The notes: a model not told the origin generated them from the sequence alone. Shown: positions 47,046 through 59,736, numbered from the stretch's first letter. The stretch: DNA of 64,000 nt from Colocasia esculenta (GCA_014218235.1 CM024766.1:46279359-46343358), one strand, 5' to 3'. Made by a program: numbers and translations.

Positions 47046-48129
47046 AGTGTGTTTGTGAATGTGTAAGTAATGTGAAACCAATGTGAATAATATGTGTTAG
47101 TGCATATAAAAAAGGTAAAGATGATTGTGAAAGGTGCCAATAAAAGAGTAAGTGTGTATGTTAATGTTATTCATGATAGTTTGATAATGATAATCTCATG
47201 TTAGCATTATTGATAATGTTATGTGAAAGTGTGACCATTGGTTTAGTTAGTAAGATCATGTTACATGTGATAGACTTAATATTGTTTTTATGTTGAATTA
47301 TTCTTGTGTGTGAAAGATTACCCATGTTTAGTATTTATGAGTTGAGGTGATCATGTGTTAGAGTTAGAATTGCAATTATTTAGCCTTGAGTAAGTAAATG
47401 GAATTGTGCTAGATACTTAATGACAATGGCATGATTAGAATGCATATGAATCATGAGTTACTTGTTGAGTCTATTTCTTAAACTCATACTTGCTAATGTG
47501 TCAGAAAAGGTTGAGGATCCAGATACTACGGAGCTAGCGAGATTTGATTTCGAGTGCGAGGAGTAGCACTACATTTAGTATGTGGAGGACTGAATATGTT
47601 ATTGTCACGCCCCCAATTATAGCAGCGGAATTAATCGGGAGATGTGACGATCGAGCAAGTTAGACGCCATAGATGAATAACTAACACTACTAGGCCCATA
47701 AGTCGATAGTCAAAATCCCCTTCTTTATTTCATTATAATCAAATGATACAACCACTAATGTCAAATCAAAACATATTCTTAATAACCTAGAACACTCTTT
47801 CTCACCAATAAAGATAATTATATTAAGACGTTTGACTAACGATCTCTCTAGTATGAGAACTCCGAGGCTAGCTCCAACGCTCATCACTCTTGCCCGTCCC
47901 CATGCATCTCATTGTATTCCTTATTACCTAAAATAGGCGTAGCAACTATGTGAGCAAACACTCAGTAGGACTTAAATATCTTAAACCGAGCAGGCTTTAC
48001 ATGAATTAACACTTTAAGGCAAGCATGATATCTAAAGGCACAATCACAATGACAACAATTCAAATAGCAGTAAGAAGTAAAGAGCATGAGTATCGAACAA
48101 GTATTAAGACATGATAGTCATGAGTCTAG

Positions 48130-50586
48130 TGTTGCCCAGCTAGCTAGCCCAGAGGGGGGGTGAATGGGTTATCAAATTTCGATCTCTGATTAAAACCTGT
48201 TTACTGAAAGGATTGCACAACTTAATAACAAGGTTAGAGTTAGAGCAAATAAGACAACAATCACACAAAAACACATCCACAAGACACAAGAATTTTATCC
48301 TGGTTCGGAACTCCTCTCCACAGGAGACCTACGTCCAGTCCCTGAGCAATACCTCAGGATTTCACTACCAAGGGTACAATCCCCCTTAAGGATCCTTACA
48401 CCCAGCCTCAACTGGTCTTCCTTCAACCTGAAGGGAAAAGCAACCACCCTGGATACCACCAGGTCTTCCTTCGTCCAGAAGGGAACACAACCAAAGAAGA
48501 AAAGGTGTGGAAACAGGCTTCAGACTCTAGCTTGACCAGCTACACACTGAAGCTATCAAGGCCCGAGAGAGAAAGAGATTTAACAAGATTTTCTCTCCAA
48601 GGACTACACAAGCTCTCACAAATAAAAACTCTTTTTGATCACAGAGAGCTAAGAGCTAAGAACAAGGTTGGAGTGGAAGCTTCGCTCTAGTTGCAATCTC
48701 CTGAAGACTCGAAGAGATGGATTTCTTCCTGTTTCAAATTGCAAGCGTTGTTGTCTTTTTCCTCAATGATTTCTTCTCCGTCTTGAGTCTTCTATTTAAA
48801 CTACTGATTCAAATTCGAACGTTGAAGTGTCCGTTGTCTCTTATCCTGGTGTACGTTAGACTGGTCACTGAGGAAGCTTCTGATCGTCAGTCTTTTATCC
48901 TTTTGTACACGCCAAAGAAATGTCATAGAACTTTGTATCTTGTGTCCAACGTTGTACAGATGAGTCTTGTCAGATATCTGTAAGCATATCATCAATAAAT
49001 AGAGGACAGCTAAGACTGCCGTCGATTGTTAGTGTAGATGGAACAGATATTGCAATATATAGCAAAGCTCCTTTCTGTCTAAAAAAGTACGTAGACAGAG
49101 TAGCATAGAAATGGAAGATATTGTCTGCATGCATGGGAAATACGATCAGAGAGCATTTAATGCGTAGCAGTCAACAGACAAGATATGACTTTGACTTTTC
49201 AACGCTATCAAAAAGCATTATATTGATACAGCAAGAAATTCGATAAAAACAATCACGATGACTTCATAACTTATGAAATCGTTATGCGATAACAGACAAA
49301 TCGTTATGACAGAGCATTATCAAATTATAATGATGAAATCGTTATGCGTTATAGCAAGTCGTTATGAACGCTTATCAAGTCGTTATGATCTATAAAAGAA
49401 ATCGTTATGACTATCAAGTCGTTACGAGTTTCAAAGAAATCGTTACAAGAAATCTTAACAAATCGTTGCACAAAGCAAAGCGTTATGAACTGTAAAGAAA
49501 TCGTTATCAACGAGAGTCGTTGCGAGTTCTAAAAGAAATCGTTACGAGAAATCTTAACAAATCGTTGCACAAAGCAAAGTGTTATGAACTGTAAAGAAAT
49601 CGTTATGAACGAGAGTCGTTGCGAGTTCTAAAATAAATCGTTACGAGAAATCTTAACAAATCGTTATGAACTCTAAAGAAATCGTTGCGAGGTCTGAAGA
49701 GATCGTTACGACAGAGAGTCATTGCGAGTTCTAAAGAAATCGTTACGAGAAATCTTAACAAATCGTTATGAACTCTAAAGAAATCGTTGCGAGGTCTGAA
49801 GAGATCGTTACGACAGAGAGTCGTTGCGAGTTCTAAAGAAATCGTTGCGAGGTCTAAAGAAATCGTTACGACAGAGAGTCGTTGCGAGTTCTAAAGAAAT
49901 CGTTACGACAGAGAGTCGTTGCGAGTTCTAAAGAAATCGTTACGAGGTCTAAAGAAATCGTTACGACAGAGAGTCGTTGTGAGTTCTAAAGAAATCGTTA
50001 CGAGGTCTAAAGAAATCGTTACGACAGAGAGTCGTTGCGAGTTCTAAAGAAATCGTTACGAGGTCTAAAGAAATCGTTACGACAAGAGTCGTTGTGAGTT
50101 CTAAAGAAATCGTTACGAGATCTAAAGAAATCATTACGACAGAGAGTCGTTGCGAGTTCTAAAGAAATCGTTACGAGGTCTAAAGAAATCGTTACGACTA
50201 GAGAGTCGTTGCGAGTTCTAAAGAAATCGTTACGAGGTCTAAAGAAATCGTTACGACTAGAGAGTCGTTGTGAGTTCTAAAGAAATCGTTACGAGATCTA
50301 AAGAAATCGTTACGACAGAGAGTCGTTGCGATATCTTAAAGAGTCGTTGCGATATCGATTTGTTTTGAATTTTTCGGTCAAAGAGGAAATCGTTCTGCTT
50401 ATCAAAGAAGTCGATACAAAGACTTTGACAGAAATGGGATGAGACTTACCTGATTGTCTTGAACTTTCATTTTTCTTTTGTTTTCTGTTCTCAAGGCTCA
50501 AGTAATCCATTAGTGCTATTTTGTTAATCATCAAAATTAATATATAAATAAATGAAATATTTATTATGGGGACAGTTTGGTCATCA
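48130..50586 (-). repeat. 3' LTR of element C
   Basis: Plus strand TGTTGCCCAGCTAGC...GTTTGGTCATCA. TATA candidate (minus TTTAAATAGA) at 48791-48800. Confidence 0.96.
49265..50360. repeat. AATCGTT-core minisatellite, C 3' LTR
   Basis: Dominant 58-bp unit with three cores: AAATCGTTACGAGGTCTAAAG, then AATCGTTACGACAGAGAG, then TCGTTGCGAGTTCTAAAG. About a dozen regular units follow a more irregular start. Confidence 0.95.
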
Positions 50587-50685
50587 ATCTCCCCCTTTTT
50601 GATGATGACAAAATATACTAAACATCATACAAAAAAAAAATTTAAATATGTTTTTCAGATTTACTTTAGTTTTCTCCCCCATTTT
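50587..50685 (-). other. Polypurine tracts of element C
   Basis: AAAAAGGGGGAGAT at 50587-50600 next to the LTR and AAAATGGGGGAGAAA at 50671-50685. Confidence 0.85.
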
Positions 50686-50737
50686 GTCAATAAGCAAAAA
50701 GATAAGCTGTGAGACAAGGAAGAGAGAAAATTTTATA

Positions 50738-53700
50738 TCAAGTTGGAGAAAGATAGTACAGAGGAGATAACAAGGAGGCATGCTGTGAGATAACAGCCCA
50801 TGCCTTGATCTCAAGATCCTCAAAAATTTGCAGAAAAACTCCAGAAGCAACTGAGAAGGAGGGTCCCATGGAGGGAATGTTCCTCTGAATGTAGAGTTGC
50901 TTTTGCTGCTCTAAGAATTCTCCATACTGAGTTTTGTCCAAAATGAATCTGTAGTATGTACTCTTGCCAAAACTGGCCCTATGGAGAAATCTGTCCAAGG
51001 AAATGGGATAGTGAATCTTTTGATCTAGAAGATCCTGCTTCATAGCATAGAAAGCAGAATATCTAGATGCCCATACAACATAAATCTCTTGTATGGGGGT
51101 GATGGAGTTGAGATCCATAAAGGCTTTGCAGAAAGAGTAGGCTTCCTCTGACTAACTAAATCTTTATTGATAGCTTCCAATTGCTGATGAGAGGCCTGAT
51201 AGAGAAGCTCCCATTCTGATGAAGTGAGTCTTTCACACTCAGAAATGAGTGGAGCTAAGGTCTGAGAAGAAATGCGGCCAGAGTGGTATTCTCTGAAGAT
51301 GAACCGCAAAAAGGAAGGTGATCTGCCCTGCTTGGCTGACATCCTGCCCATCTGTCTTGCAAACATATCTAGAGCATGAGACCCAGCATCTGAATCAAAT
51401 ACTAAAGAGTGCAGCTTCGGCAGAAGAACTGGAAAATCAACCTTGAAGGTGACAAAGTCTACCTTAAGAGGAAGGTTGAGAGGGAGTTCTGATTTCAGCA
51501 CAGTGATCTTCGAATGGAACTGGCAAAACTGAACTTCTGGTAACTTGTTCAAGTAGCAGAAGTCACTGTACAGCTGAAAAGATCTGGCAATACGAATTTC
51601 CTTCAAAATGAAGGATCCCCAAGAGTTCTTATGCTGGATGATAAACCACTCAGAGAAGGTGAGTGGGTGAGCTCTGTGAGAGAGAGATTCGGCCCTGGCA
51701 GTCAAGAATTTTTCATACTGAGCCTTATTTCCTTTGACAGCTGCCCACTGATCTTCAGTTTTGAACTCAGTGCCCTCAAAGATTTTGGATTTGAAAGCTT
51801 GGGATATCTGAGTAAAAGGAAGAACAATGTCCAGGTGTTCGGATAGGTTGTGAAAAGGAATACCATAAATGGTAGAGAGAATGCATTTTTGGAGGTATTC
51901 TTTGTAGATAGGTCTTCTCTTAGGATCAAGGGTAAGAGAATACCATAAAGGAGGGTATAGAGGAACAGAAGGAGTGCTTAGAGATGAGGAGGTTTTCCTC
52001 TTTTTCTTGGCAGGACTGGGAGGGTCAGTCCTGTGAATGTGAGAGGCTGTGGAGAGAATGGTGAGGAGTGTGTCCCTTTCAAAATTGTCTGGTACATTGG
52101 TGTCAAAGACACCAAGAGGCAGAGGTTTATCTGGAGGAAAGATAACAGAATTAGGAGGAGTAGGAGGATAGAAAAGATGTTTAGGATTAAAGAAGGAAGT
52201 TGGTTGTAGTGGAGGTGTTTGAATTTTAGGAGGAGAAGGTTTGGGAGTTAATGAGGATGGAGCTGAGATGTGAGATGGAGTAGGAGAGAAAGAAGGTTGA
52301 GATGAAATAGAGGATGAGGATGGTTGGGTGCGAGGCATGGGATGTTTTATGGTTGGTGGAGCAGGAGGTGCAGTAGAAGGAGATGAAGGTGTGGAGAAGG
52401 TTGGAGTGGCAAGAGATGAAGTATCAGGGGCCTTGGAAACTGACACTGGCTCTTTCCCTTTGGCCTGACTCTCTCTGACTGCAGGAGAAGGTCCTGAAGA
52501 CCCTGAGGCTGCCACTGGTCCTGATGACCTCACTACTGATGGCCCTGATGGCCCTGACCCTTGAGCAGAAGGCCCTGCTGGCCCTGGTGGCCGAGGAGCA
52601 GCTGGTCTGCCCGGAGACATCCCACTGGACTTTGACAAAACACCCAGCATAGTCTTCATGTCAGATAACTCTTTATTGAAATACCTCATTGCATTCCTTA
52701 TGGAAGATACGTCTGAGGAAGTTGAAGCTTGATTGGTAACAATGCCTTGAATGCTAGACTGAACTGATGCCAAGATCTCTCCTTGGGCCTTTAACATAGC
52801 CAAAACATGCTTCAATTTCGCTTTTCTATGGCCCTTCCTTGACCTCCTGTGGACAACTCTCTTCTGCTTACCTTGTTGAGTGACAGGCTCCTCTAGATTT
52901 ATATTGCTTGCACTTGGGCCTTCACTAACATCAACCTTGGCTGGAGCTGGAATTTCCTGAGTAGGTGCATCTTTCTCAGGAATAGCTTCATTCTCTGGCT
53001 TCTCAATCTCAGCTTGCTCCCCCTGAATGGGAGCAGGGACTTCAACATTTAAATGCTCCCCCTGAGCAGGAGCTTCTTCCAAGACAACTTTCTCCAAGTG
53101 GCCTTCTGCCACAGATTCAACACTTCAGGTTCAACTCTACTTTGCTCCCCTTGGCTAGGAGCTTCTTCCAAGACCACATCTTGTTGAGTACCTGCTTGTA
53201 TCTCAACATCAGCAATTTGTTCAGACTGAACTTTCGTATGACCAGGTGCCATAACTTCTTCCTCAACACATCCACCTTCTTTAGAAGAAGCTAAGGTGGA
53301 GGGAATGGAATCCAATACCTCTTTTAAGATTGAGGCAACTAAGGTGGAGGGCAAGGAGTCTGCCACACCAGCTGCACCTACTTCCAATTGAGCTTCGGAT
53401 TGGCTTTCCACAACTGGTACTTCTACTGCAACTAACTCTACTGGTTCTTGCTCTGCTGCTTCTGCTTCTTCTTCTGCTGCTGCTGCTTGCTCTGCTGCTG
53501 CTTCTTGCTCTTCTGGAATATCCCCAATAACTGCTTCTCCTTCAGCCACGGAGGACTTTGACCACACTCCATCTTGCACTGAAAAATCGCTTTTCTTCAG
53601 ATTTCTGGACCTTATTGACTGGCCCATCTTTTCAGCTACTGCACCTGACATGTCTACTCCATAGTGCTTGAAAATCTTGGTCAGTAGATGAGCATACGGT

Positions 53701-54359
53701 AGGGAAACATTCAATTTGCTCTTTGTTTCCCATAACTGAGCATGTGCAAACATCATTCGCTCAATCATCACTGCTGCCAGGTTTATCTCTTTGTTCTGGA
53801 TTGCCCAGAACATTATGTCCGAATCTGCCCTAGTGCATGAAGAAAAGGTAGCACTACGAGGTACTATGATTTGGCAGACTATAAAGTGAAGCAATCTATT
53901 GAATGCGGACATCTGATTAATATCAAGCTTCCCGTCCTTCAGCTTAAACCCTGGACCAATAATCCCGAGACCTTTGACCTCATCATTCACAGAGTGGATG
54001 CCACTAAATCCAGAGGTCTTCACTCCAAACAAATCACGCAAAAGCTCATGGGTTATTCTGATTTGGATGCCCTTGACAGAGGAAACAAGGGACCCATCTG
54101 CTTCCGATTTCAGACAAATGTAGAAGGCTTTCACCAAGTCCGGGTAGCTTACCTCATTGAAAGTAACTACATCCATCCACTGCAATCTTCTCAGGGCGTC
54201 GACTAGCCTGGCCATGCCACTCTTCTCAAGATTCTGAACATCCACTGCCTTATTTCCGCAAATCTTCGTCTTCACAAACGTAAACCTCTCTTGCTCCTTT
54301 GGGGACAAATACTCAGCACTGTAGCCCCCTACGCTTCCGGAGATCAACGGAGCGGCCAT
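50738..54359 (-). pseudogene. Envelope-like / plant-transposon-protein ORF of element C (about 1200 codons, two frameshifts)
   Basis: From the ATG at 54359: globular N-terminus (QERFTFVKTKIC, FNEVSYPDLVKAFYICLKSE, LLHFIVCQIIVPRSATFS), an Ala/Glu-rich acidic linker, PIQGEQ-type repeats, a likely coiled-coil (AMLKAQGEILASVQSSIQGI), Gly-Pro-Ser (GPSGPS) and Pro/Ser/Thr-rich tracts. A second globular region follows (PLWYSLTLDPKRRPIYKEYL, FSEWFIIQHKNSWGSFIL), then a C-terminal block (51118-50738). Frame changes occur near 53127 and near 51116, each consistent with one base. Databases name related proteins envelope-like or putative plant transposon protein. No signal peptide, transmembrane helix or furin-like site is visible, so a true envelope role is not supported. 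Function unknown. Confidence 0.85.
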
Positions 54360-54767
54360 AGGTGCAGAGAAGAAAAGGTTCTGAGAGAGAAGGATGATGG
54401 AAGGGGATGGAAGCTCTCGAAGGGATTCTCGCGGGAAGAGGGGAAAGCTTCGAAAGATGCAGAGAGTCGATGGTGGAGTCGTTAGGGCATCGGCTTTGGG
54501 TGAACAGATAAAGGATAAAGAAAAGGGTAAAGGTAGAAGACAAGTCGTTCCCAGAACGATTTGAATAAAATAATATTACTTTACTGAAAGGAGGAGCGCC
54601 AAAGGCGGTAAAGATAGAAAGCGACAAAAAGGTTTGACAAGTCAAACAACTTTCTACACAGAAGCGGTCAAAGCATATAGATAACTGGGTTTTGCTTAAA
54701 TTTAACGGAGAGAGAAATTTCATTTAATCTGAAAAATTTATATGTCAATAAAATCACAGAAATTCTT
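54360..54767 (-). other. Spacer between pol and the extra ORF in element C
   Basis: 408 noncoding bases. It shares with B (17573-17974) the block TCGTTAGGGCATCGGCT (plus strand, about 54477-54496) and a pyrimidine-rich stretch on the minus strand. Possible leader, promoter or splice region for the extra ORF. Confidence 0.6.
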
Positions 54768-57700
54768 TCACAAATTGCACATCCCTAATTCCCTTCTAAG
54801 AGATGTAAATCTCTCTTCAGGTAGGGCTTTTGTGAAGATATCTGCCAATTGACCATTTGTATCTATAAACGAAATTTCTAAGTTACCACTAGCTACATGA
54901 TCTCGAATAAAATGATATCTTACCTCAATGTGCTTCGTCCTTGAGTGTTGAACTGGATTTTTGGTGAGGTTGATGGCACTTGTGTTATCACACAATAGAG
55001 GAATTGATTTGATGTGAATGCCGAAATCTTCAAGTTGTTGCTTTATCCAAAGAAGTTGTGTACAGCAACTTCCAGCAGCAACATATTCTGCCTCAGCTGT
55101 TGATAGAGCTACTGAATTTTGTTTCTTGGATGTCCATGATATTAAGCATCCTGCAAGAAACTGACAACAACCACTGGTGCTCTTTCTATCTACTTTGCAA
55201 CCAGCATAATCAGCATCTGAATATCCTATTAGATTTATTTCACATGATCTAGGATACCAGAGACCTAAGTCATGAGTTCTAGCTAAATATCTAAATATTC
55301 TTTTTACAGAAATTAAGTGAGACTCTCTAGGGTCTGCCTGATACCTAGCACACATGCATACACTGAATAAAATGTCTGGTCTACTTGCAGTTAAGTAAAG
55401 TAATGATCCTATCATACCTCGATAATTCTTTTGATCTACCTTTTTACCTTTTTGATCACTGTCCATTCTGGTTGATGTGCTCATTGGGGTTGATAATGGC
55501 TTTGCATCTTCAAATCCAAATTTCTTTAACAGCTCTTTGGTGTACTTGGCTTGACAGATATGAGTGCCATCCTTCCCTTGCTTGATTTGCAATCCAAGGA
55601 AGTAGCTTAGCTCCCCCATCAAGCTCATTTCGAATTCTCCCTGCATTAGCTTTTCAAAGTACTTGCAAAGAGATTCATCAGTAGATCCAAAAATAATATC
55701 ATCTACATATATTTGTACAAGAAGTATATGTTTAACCTTAGATTTTATAAATAATGTACTATCTACTTTACCTCTAGTGAAACCATGTTCTAATAAGAAA
55801 GTACTGAGCCTTTCATACCAGGCTCTAGGTGCTTGCTTTAAGCCATATAATGCCTTATGCAATTTAAATACATGATTCGGAAATTCGGTATCATCAAAAC
55901 CTGGAGGTTGTTCAACATAAACTTCCTCCTTGATAAAACCATTTAAAAAGGCTGATTTGACATCCATTTGAAAAAGTTTTAAATCAAATGCAGATGCATA
56001 AGCAAGTAGAATCCTAATAGCCTCAAGTCTAGCTACAGGTGCATAGGTTTCATCGAAGTCTATGCCTTCCTCTTGGGAGTAGCCTTGAGCTACCAATCTG
56101 GCCTTGTTTCTTAAAATTATTCCAGACTCATCCAGTTTATTTCTGAACACCCACTTGGTGCCAATAACTGAATGATTGGATGGTCTAGGAACAAGTGACC
56201 ATACTTGGTTTCTCTTGAACTGATTTAGTTCATCTTGCATGGCTAATATCCAAGATTCATCAGATAAAGCTTCATTGACTGTCTTAGGCTCTATTTGAGA
56301 AACAAATGCTAAATAATCACATGGAATTACATTACCTCTAGTTCTTACCCCTACAGATGGATCACCAATAATGTTTTCAGGAGGGTGATCTTTCTGATGT
56401 CTCCATTCCTTTGGAAGATCTTCATGTTGGATTTCTGTTTGCTGCAGTTCTTCCAGAGTTGGATCTTCCTTGTCCTTAATTGAGGTATTCTTTAATTTTT
56501 CGGACAAGTCTTCTGCATCATCAATGTCACTAATTTCTTCCTTTTTCAAGGAAGGGTTAGATTCATCAAAAATAACATGTACAGATTGTTCAATTAATAA
56601 GGAACGTTTATTGAAAACTCTATAACCTTTGGGTTTAGAAGTGTACCCCATGAAGATGCCTTCATCTGATTTGGCATCCAACTTACCAATGTCCCTTTTT
56701 CCATTGTTATGGATGAAGCAAGGACATCCAAATATTCTGAAGTGGCTGATCTTTGGCTTCTTTCCTTTGTAGAGTTCATAAGCAGTCTTCTTCAGAATCG
56801 GCCTGATCATCACTCTATTAATGATATAACATGCAGTGTTGATAGCTTCGGCCCAGAAGTATCTTGGCAAATCATATTCTGACAACATGGTTCTTGCCAT
56901 ATCCAAGAGAGTTCTGTTTTTCCTCTCAGCAATTCCATTCTGTTGAGGTGTCCTTGGAGCTGAGAAGTTGTGCTCAATTCCTTGATCATCACAGAACTTT
57001 GTAAACTTTTCATTCTGAAACTCACCACCATGATCTGATCGGATAGAGACAATTGTGAATTTCTGATCTTTCTGAACTTTCTTACTGAAGCTGACAAAAT
57101 TTTCAAATGTGTCATCTTTGTGCTCTAGAAAGGATACCCAAGTGAATCTCGAATAATCATCAACTATTACAAATCCAAAATTCTTTCCTCCCAAACTGGT
57201 AGTCTCATTGGCCCAAATAGATCCATGTGAAGTAGTTCTAAGGGCTTTGAGGTGGTTACTACAGTCTTTGATTTGAAGGAGCTCTTGGTGTGCTTTCCTC
57301 TTGCACAAGGTCTGCAAATGTTGTCCAATCTGAAATTTACCTTTGGCAGTCCTTCCACTAGCTTTCTCTTTCTGAGCTTGTTCAATCCGTCCAAGCTACA
57401 GTGGCCCAATCTTCTGTGCCACAACTCAGTTGATTGATCTTTACTAGCTGCCAAACACACATCTTGATTTTGAGTTCCTCGAGATATAGAACATACAAAT
57501 TTCTTTCTCTGTAGGCTTCAAATATTACTGCACCATCCTTTAAGATTCTGCATTTTGATTCTTGAAACTGAATTTGATGGCCTTTGTCACACAACTGGCT
57601 GATGCTGATGAGATTGTGCTTTAACCCTTTGACCAGCATAACATCTTCAATCACTGATTTTCCTTTGATGTTCACGGATCCACTTCCTATTACAACTCCT

Positions 57701-57830
57701 TTTCCATTATCTCCATATGTGACTGTACCTTCTTCAGCTTGGAGATCAACAAAAAACTTCTTGTTGCCTGACATGTGCCTCGAGCATCCACTGTCCAAAT
57801 ACCATTTGGATGCTCTTGACTTTCCCTGAA
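54768..57830 (-). pseudogene. Copia pol of element C, two single-base frameshifts upstream of a long intact INT-RT-RNase H part
   Basis: Protease motif MDSGCSRHMSGNKKFF-type with DSG at the start (57798). A one-base loss near 57462 follows, then the integrase zinc finger (HRRLGHCSLDGL, CRPCARGKH) and HMDLFGPM. A second one-base loss lies near 57205. An 849-codon uninterrupted part (57317-54768) holds IRSDHGGEF, PQQNGIAERKN, RT FQMDVKSAFLNGF and QIYVDDIIFGS, and RNase H SDADYAGCKVDRKS and STAEAEYVAAGS, ending ELGMCNL. Catalytic Asp and Glu positions in integrase and the YVDD box are all present. The pol frame is open only from about 57830; a TAA lies just upstream and gag has already ended at 57840. 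Confidence 0.93.
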
Positions 57831-57839
57831 ATTAAAACA

Positions 57840-59686
57840 CTAAATTTTAGGTACCCAAGTTCTTTTGGGTCCTGATGGGTTAGTATCATTGTCTTTTCCT
57901 TTAATTATCCATTTTTTGTTCTTGTTAGGACAGGTTTCTTTGTTATGTCCAAGTCTATTACAGTGAGTACAGCAGGTTATTCTAGTTACTGTTTCAACTG
58001 GGGTGTGTTTAAATTTTTTATGTTCTTTATTCTTTTCAGATATAAATTTAGGAGTTGGATAAGTTTTCGGAAAGACTTTTGTTTCTTCATTTTCTGAGGG
58101 AGTATATCCAAAACCTAAATTTAGGAGTTGGATAAGTTTTCGGAAAGACTTTTGTTTCTTCATTTTCTGAGGGAGTATATCCAAAACCATATTTCTTTTT
58201 AGTTGATCTTTTAGCTTCATTTATCATTAGGAGTGGTTTATTATTTGTGAATTTATTTATAGTATTTGTCAGGTGTTCATTTTCTTTATTTAGTCTTTCT
58301 ATTTCTGTTTTGAGTTCACTTAAGTCTTCTTGTTTTTCTAGGTTAGTTATTTTTCTGTTTTTCTTTTTAAATCTTCACACAATAATTCATTTCTCCTTTT
58401 CTGTTCAGTTAATTGTTTTTCAAGTTCTTCATTTTCTGTTTTTAGGTCTGAGTTTGTATTTTCTAAACAGACTAAATTTTTCTTACTATTTTTAAGTAAT
58501 TTAGATACTTCTTTATATTTTTCATAGAGTTCATTAAAAGCACTTTCTAGGTTATCGGAATCTGACTCATTGCATGAATCAAAAGAAGAGTCAGAAGTTA
58601 CCTTATCTTCGGTGTTGGCCATGAGGGCCAAGTTTGCTTCTTCTCCTTCACTGCTCGAGCTTGACTCACTATCTGAGTCACTGCTATTTTCCCAAGCAGC
58701 TGCCATTGCTTTCTTTTTGTACTTCTTAAATCTTCTGAAGTTGTCCTTCTTCTTGTGATCATTCTTCTTGATCATGGGACAATCTGCCTTGATGTGTCCA
58801 GGCTTCTTGCATTCATAACAGATCACTTCTCCTTTCTTTTGATCCTTTACTTTGGTTTTCTGAAGTCTTTGTTTTTCTTAAAAAAATTTCTTCCGGACTG
58901 ATACTTCTTTTTCTTTGCTAGAATCCTTTGAAGTCTTCGAGACAGCATGGCTTCTTCATCATCACTGTCTTTACTACTCTCACTATTATCCAAAGATTCT
59001 TCTGAGTTGTCTTCACTTGCTTTGAGAGCATTTGATTGTTTCCTTCTGCTGGAGGATTCTCCTAATCTCTCCATGTTTATCTCGTGAGCCATGAGAGATC
59101 CTATTAGCTTTTCCAATGACATTAATTTTAAGTCATTGGCTTCTTCAATGGCTGTTACCTTTGGAGTCCATGAAGATGGTAGAGATCTGAGGACTTTTCT
59201 AACCATATCTGGTACATCATAAACCTTTCCCAAACCAGCTAATCCATTTGTAATGTCTGTGAATCTGCTGAACATCTGAGTTATTGATTCACCTGTCTGC
59301 ATCTGGAATCTTTCATATTGAGCTACTAGAATATCTATTCTTGTCTCTTTTACCTTGTCTGTCCCTTCATAGGTAATTCTGAGCTTTTCCCACATCTCCA
59401 TTGCGGATTTGCAGGCTGAGACTCTATTGAATTCTTTCTTGCTTAGGGCACAGCATAATATGCTCTTGGCTTTGCAGTTTAAGGATATTCTTTTCCTGTC
59501 ATCATCTGTCCACTGAGCCTTAGCGTTTGTGACCAAAAGATCACCTTCTTCTACAATGGACCAGATTGTGTAATCATGACCTTGTAGAAAATATTCCATT
59601 CTAGTCTTCCAGTAGGTGTAGTCTTCTCCATCGAACAAGGGAGGCCTGTTGACTGACTGACCTTCGAAGTTGCTTTGGGATGCCAT
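57840..59686 (-). pseudogene. Gag of element C with frameshifts and a 73-bp internal duplication
   Basis: From the ATG at 59686 (MASQSNFEGQSVNRPPLFDG): copia gag domain (MEMWEKLRITYEG, QYERFQMQTGESITQMF), SWTPKVTAIEEANDLKLMSL, first knuckle CYECKKPGHIKADC after a frame change near 58846, Ser/Asp/Glu-rich and coiled-coil-like parts, a frame change near 58350, and the second knuckle CTHCNRLGHNKETC (about 57930-57972). It ends WVPKI-stop at 57840. The open frame extends upstream through the primer site to 59749, but the internal ATG matches the start in B and D. A 73-bp tandem duplication (58043-58188) also shifts the frame. Confidence 0.92.
58043..58188. repeat. Perfect 73-bp tandem duplication inside gag of C
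   Basis: The segment starting TAAATTTAGGAGTTGG at 58043 repeats at 58116 without a mismatch that I can see. 73 is not a multiple of three, so it changes the reading frame. Confidence 0.92.
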
Positions 59687-59736
59687 TGATCTTTGCTCTT
59701 CAGATCGTTGGATCTTCTTCTTTGTCAAAGAGACGG

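Larger units (their letters stand above)
42595..47602 (+). mobile_element. LTR E: diverged Tekay-type gypsy LTR, split by solo LTR G
   Basis: Starts TGTGAGGCCCAGAG, the family start of gypsy A's LTR. TATA box CTATAAATATAG near 42960 precedes a GA-rich leader. The segment 44230-44410 parallels 4120-4310 of LTR A. It resumes after G at 47046 and runs to about 47602, where the minus-strand LTR F begins; its own 3' end was not found. Small ORFs inside are not genes. Confidence 0.65.

Noticed and set aside
48505..48983. Plus-strand ORFs of 61 and 88 residues repeated exactly at 60127-60605
   Set aside because: They are LTR sequence of element C present in both LTRs, antisense to the element; duplication comes from the LTR pair.
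50738..54359. A genuine viral envelope gene
   Set aside because: No signal peptide, membrane helix or cleavage motif; only the position after pol resembles an env gene.
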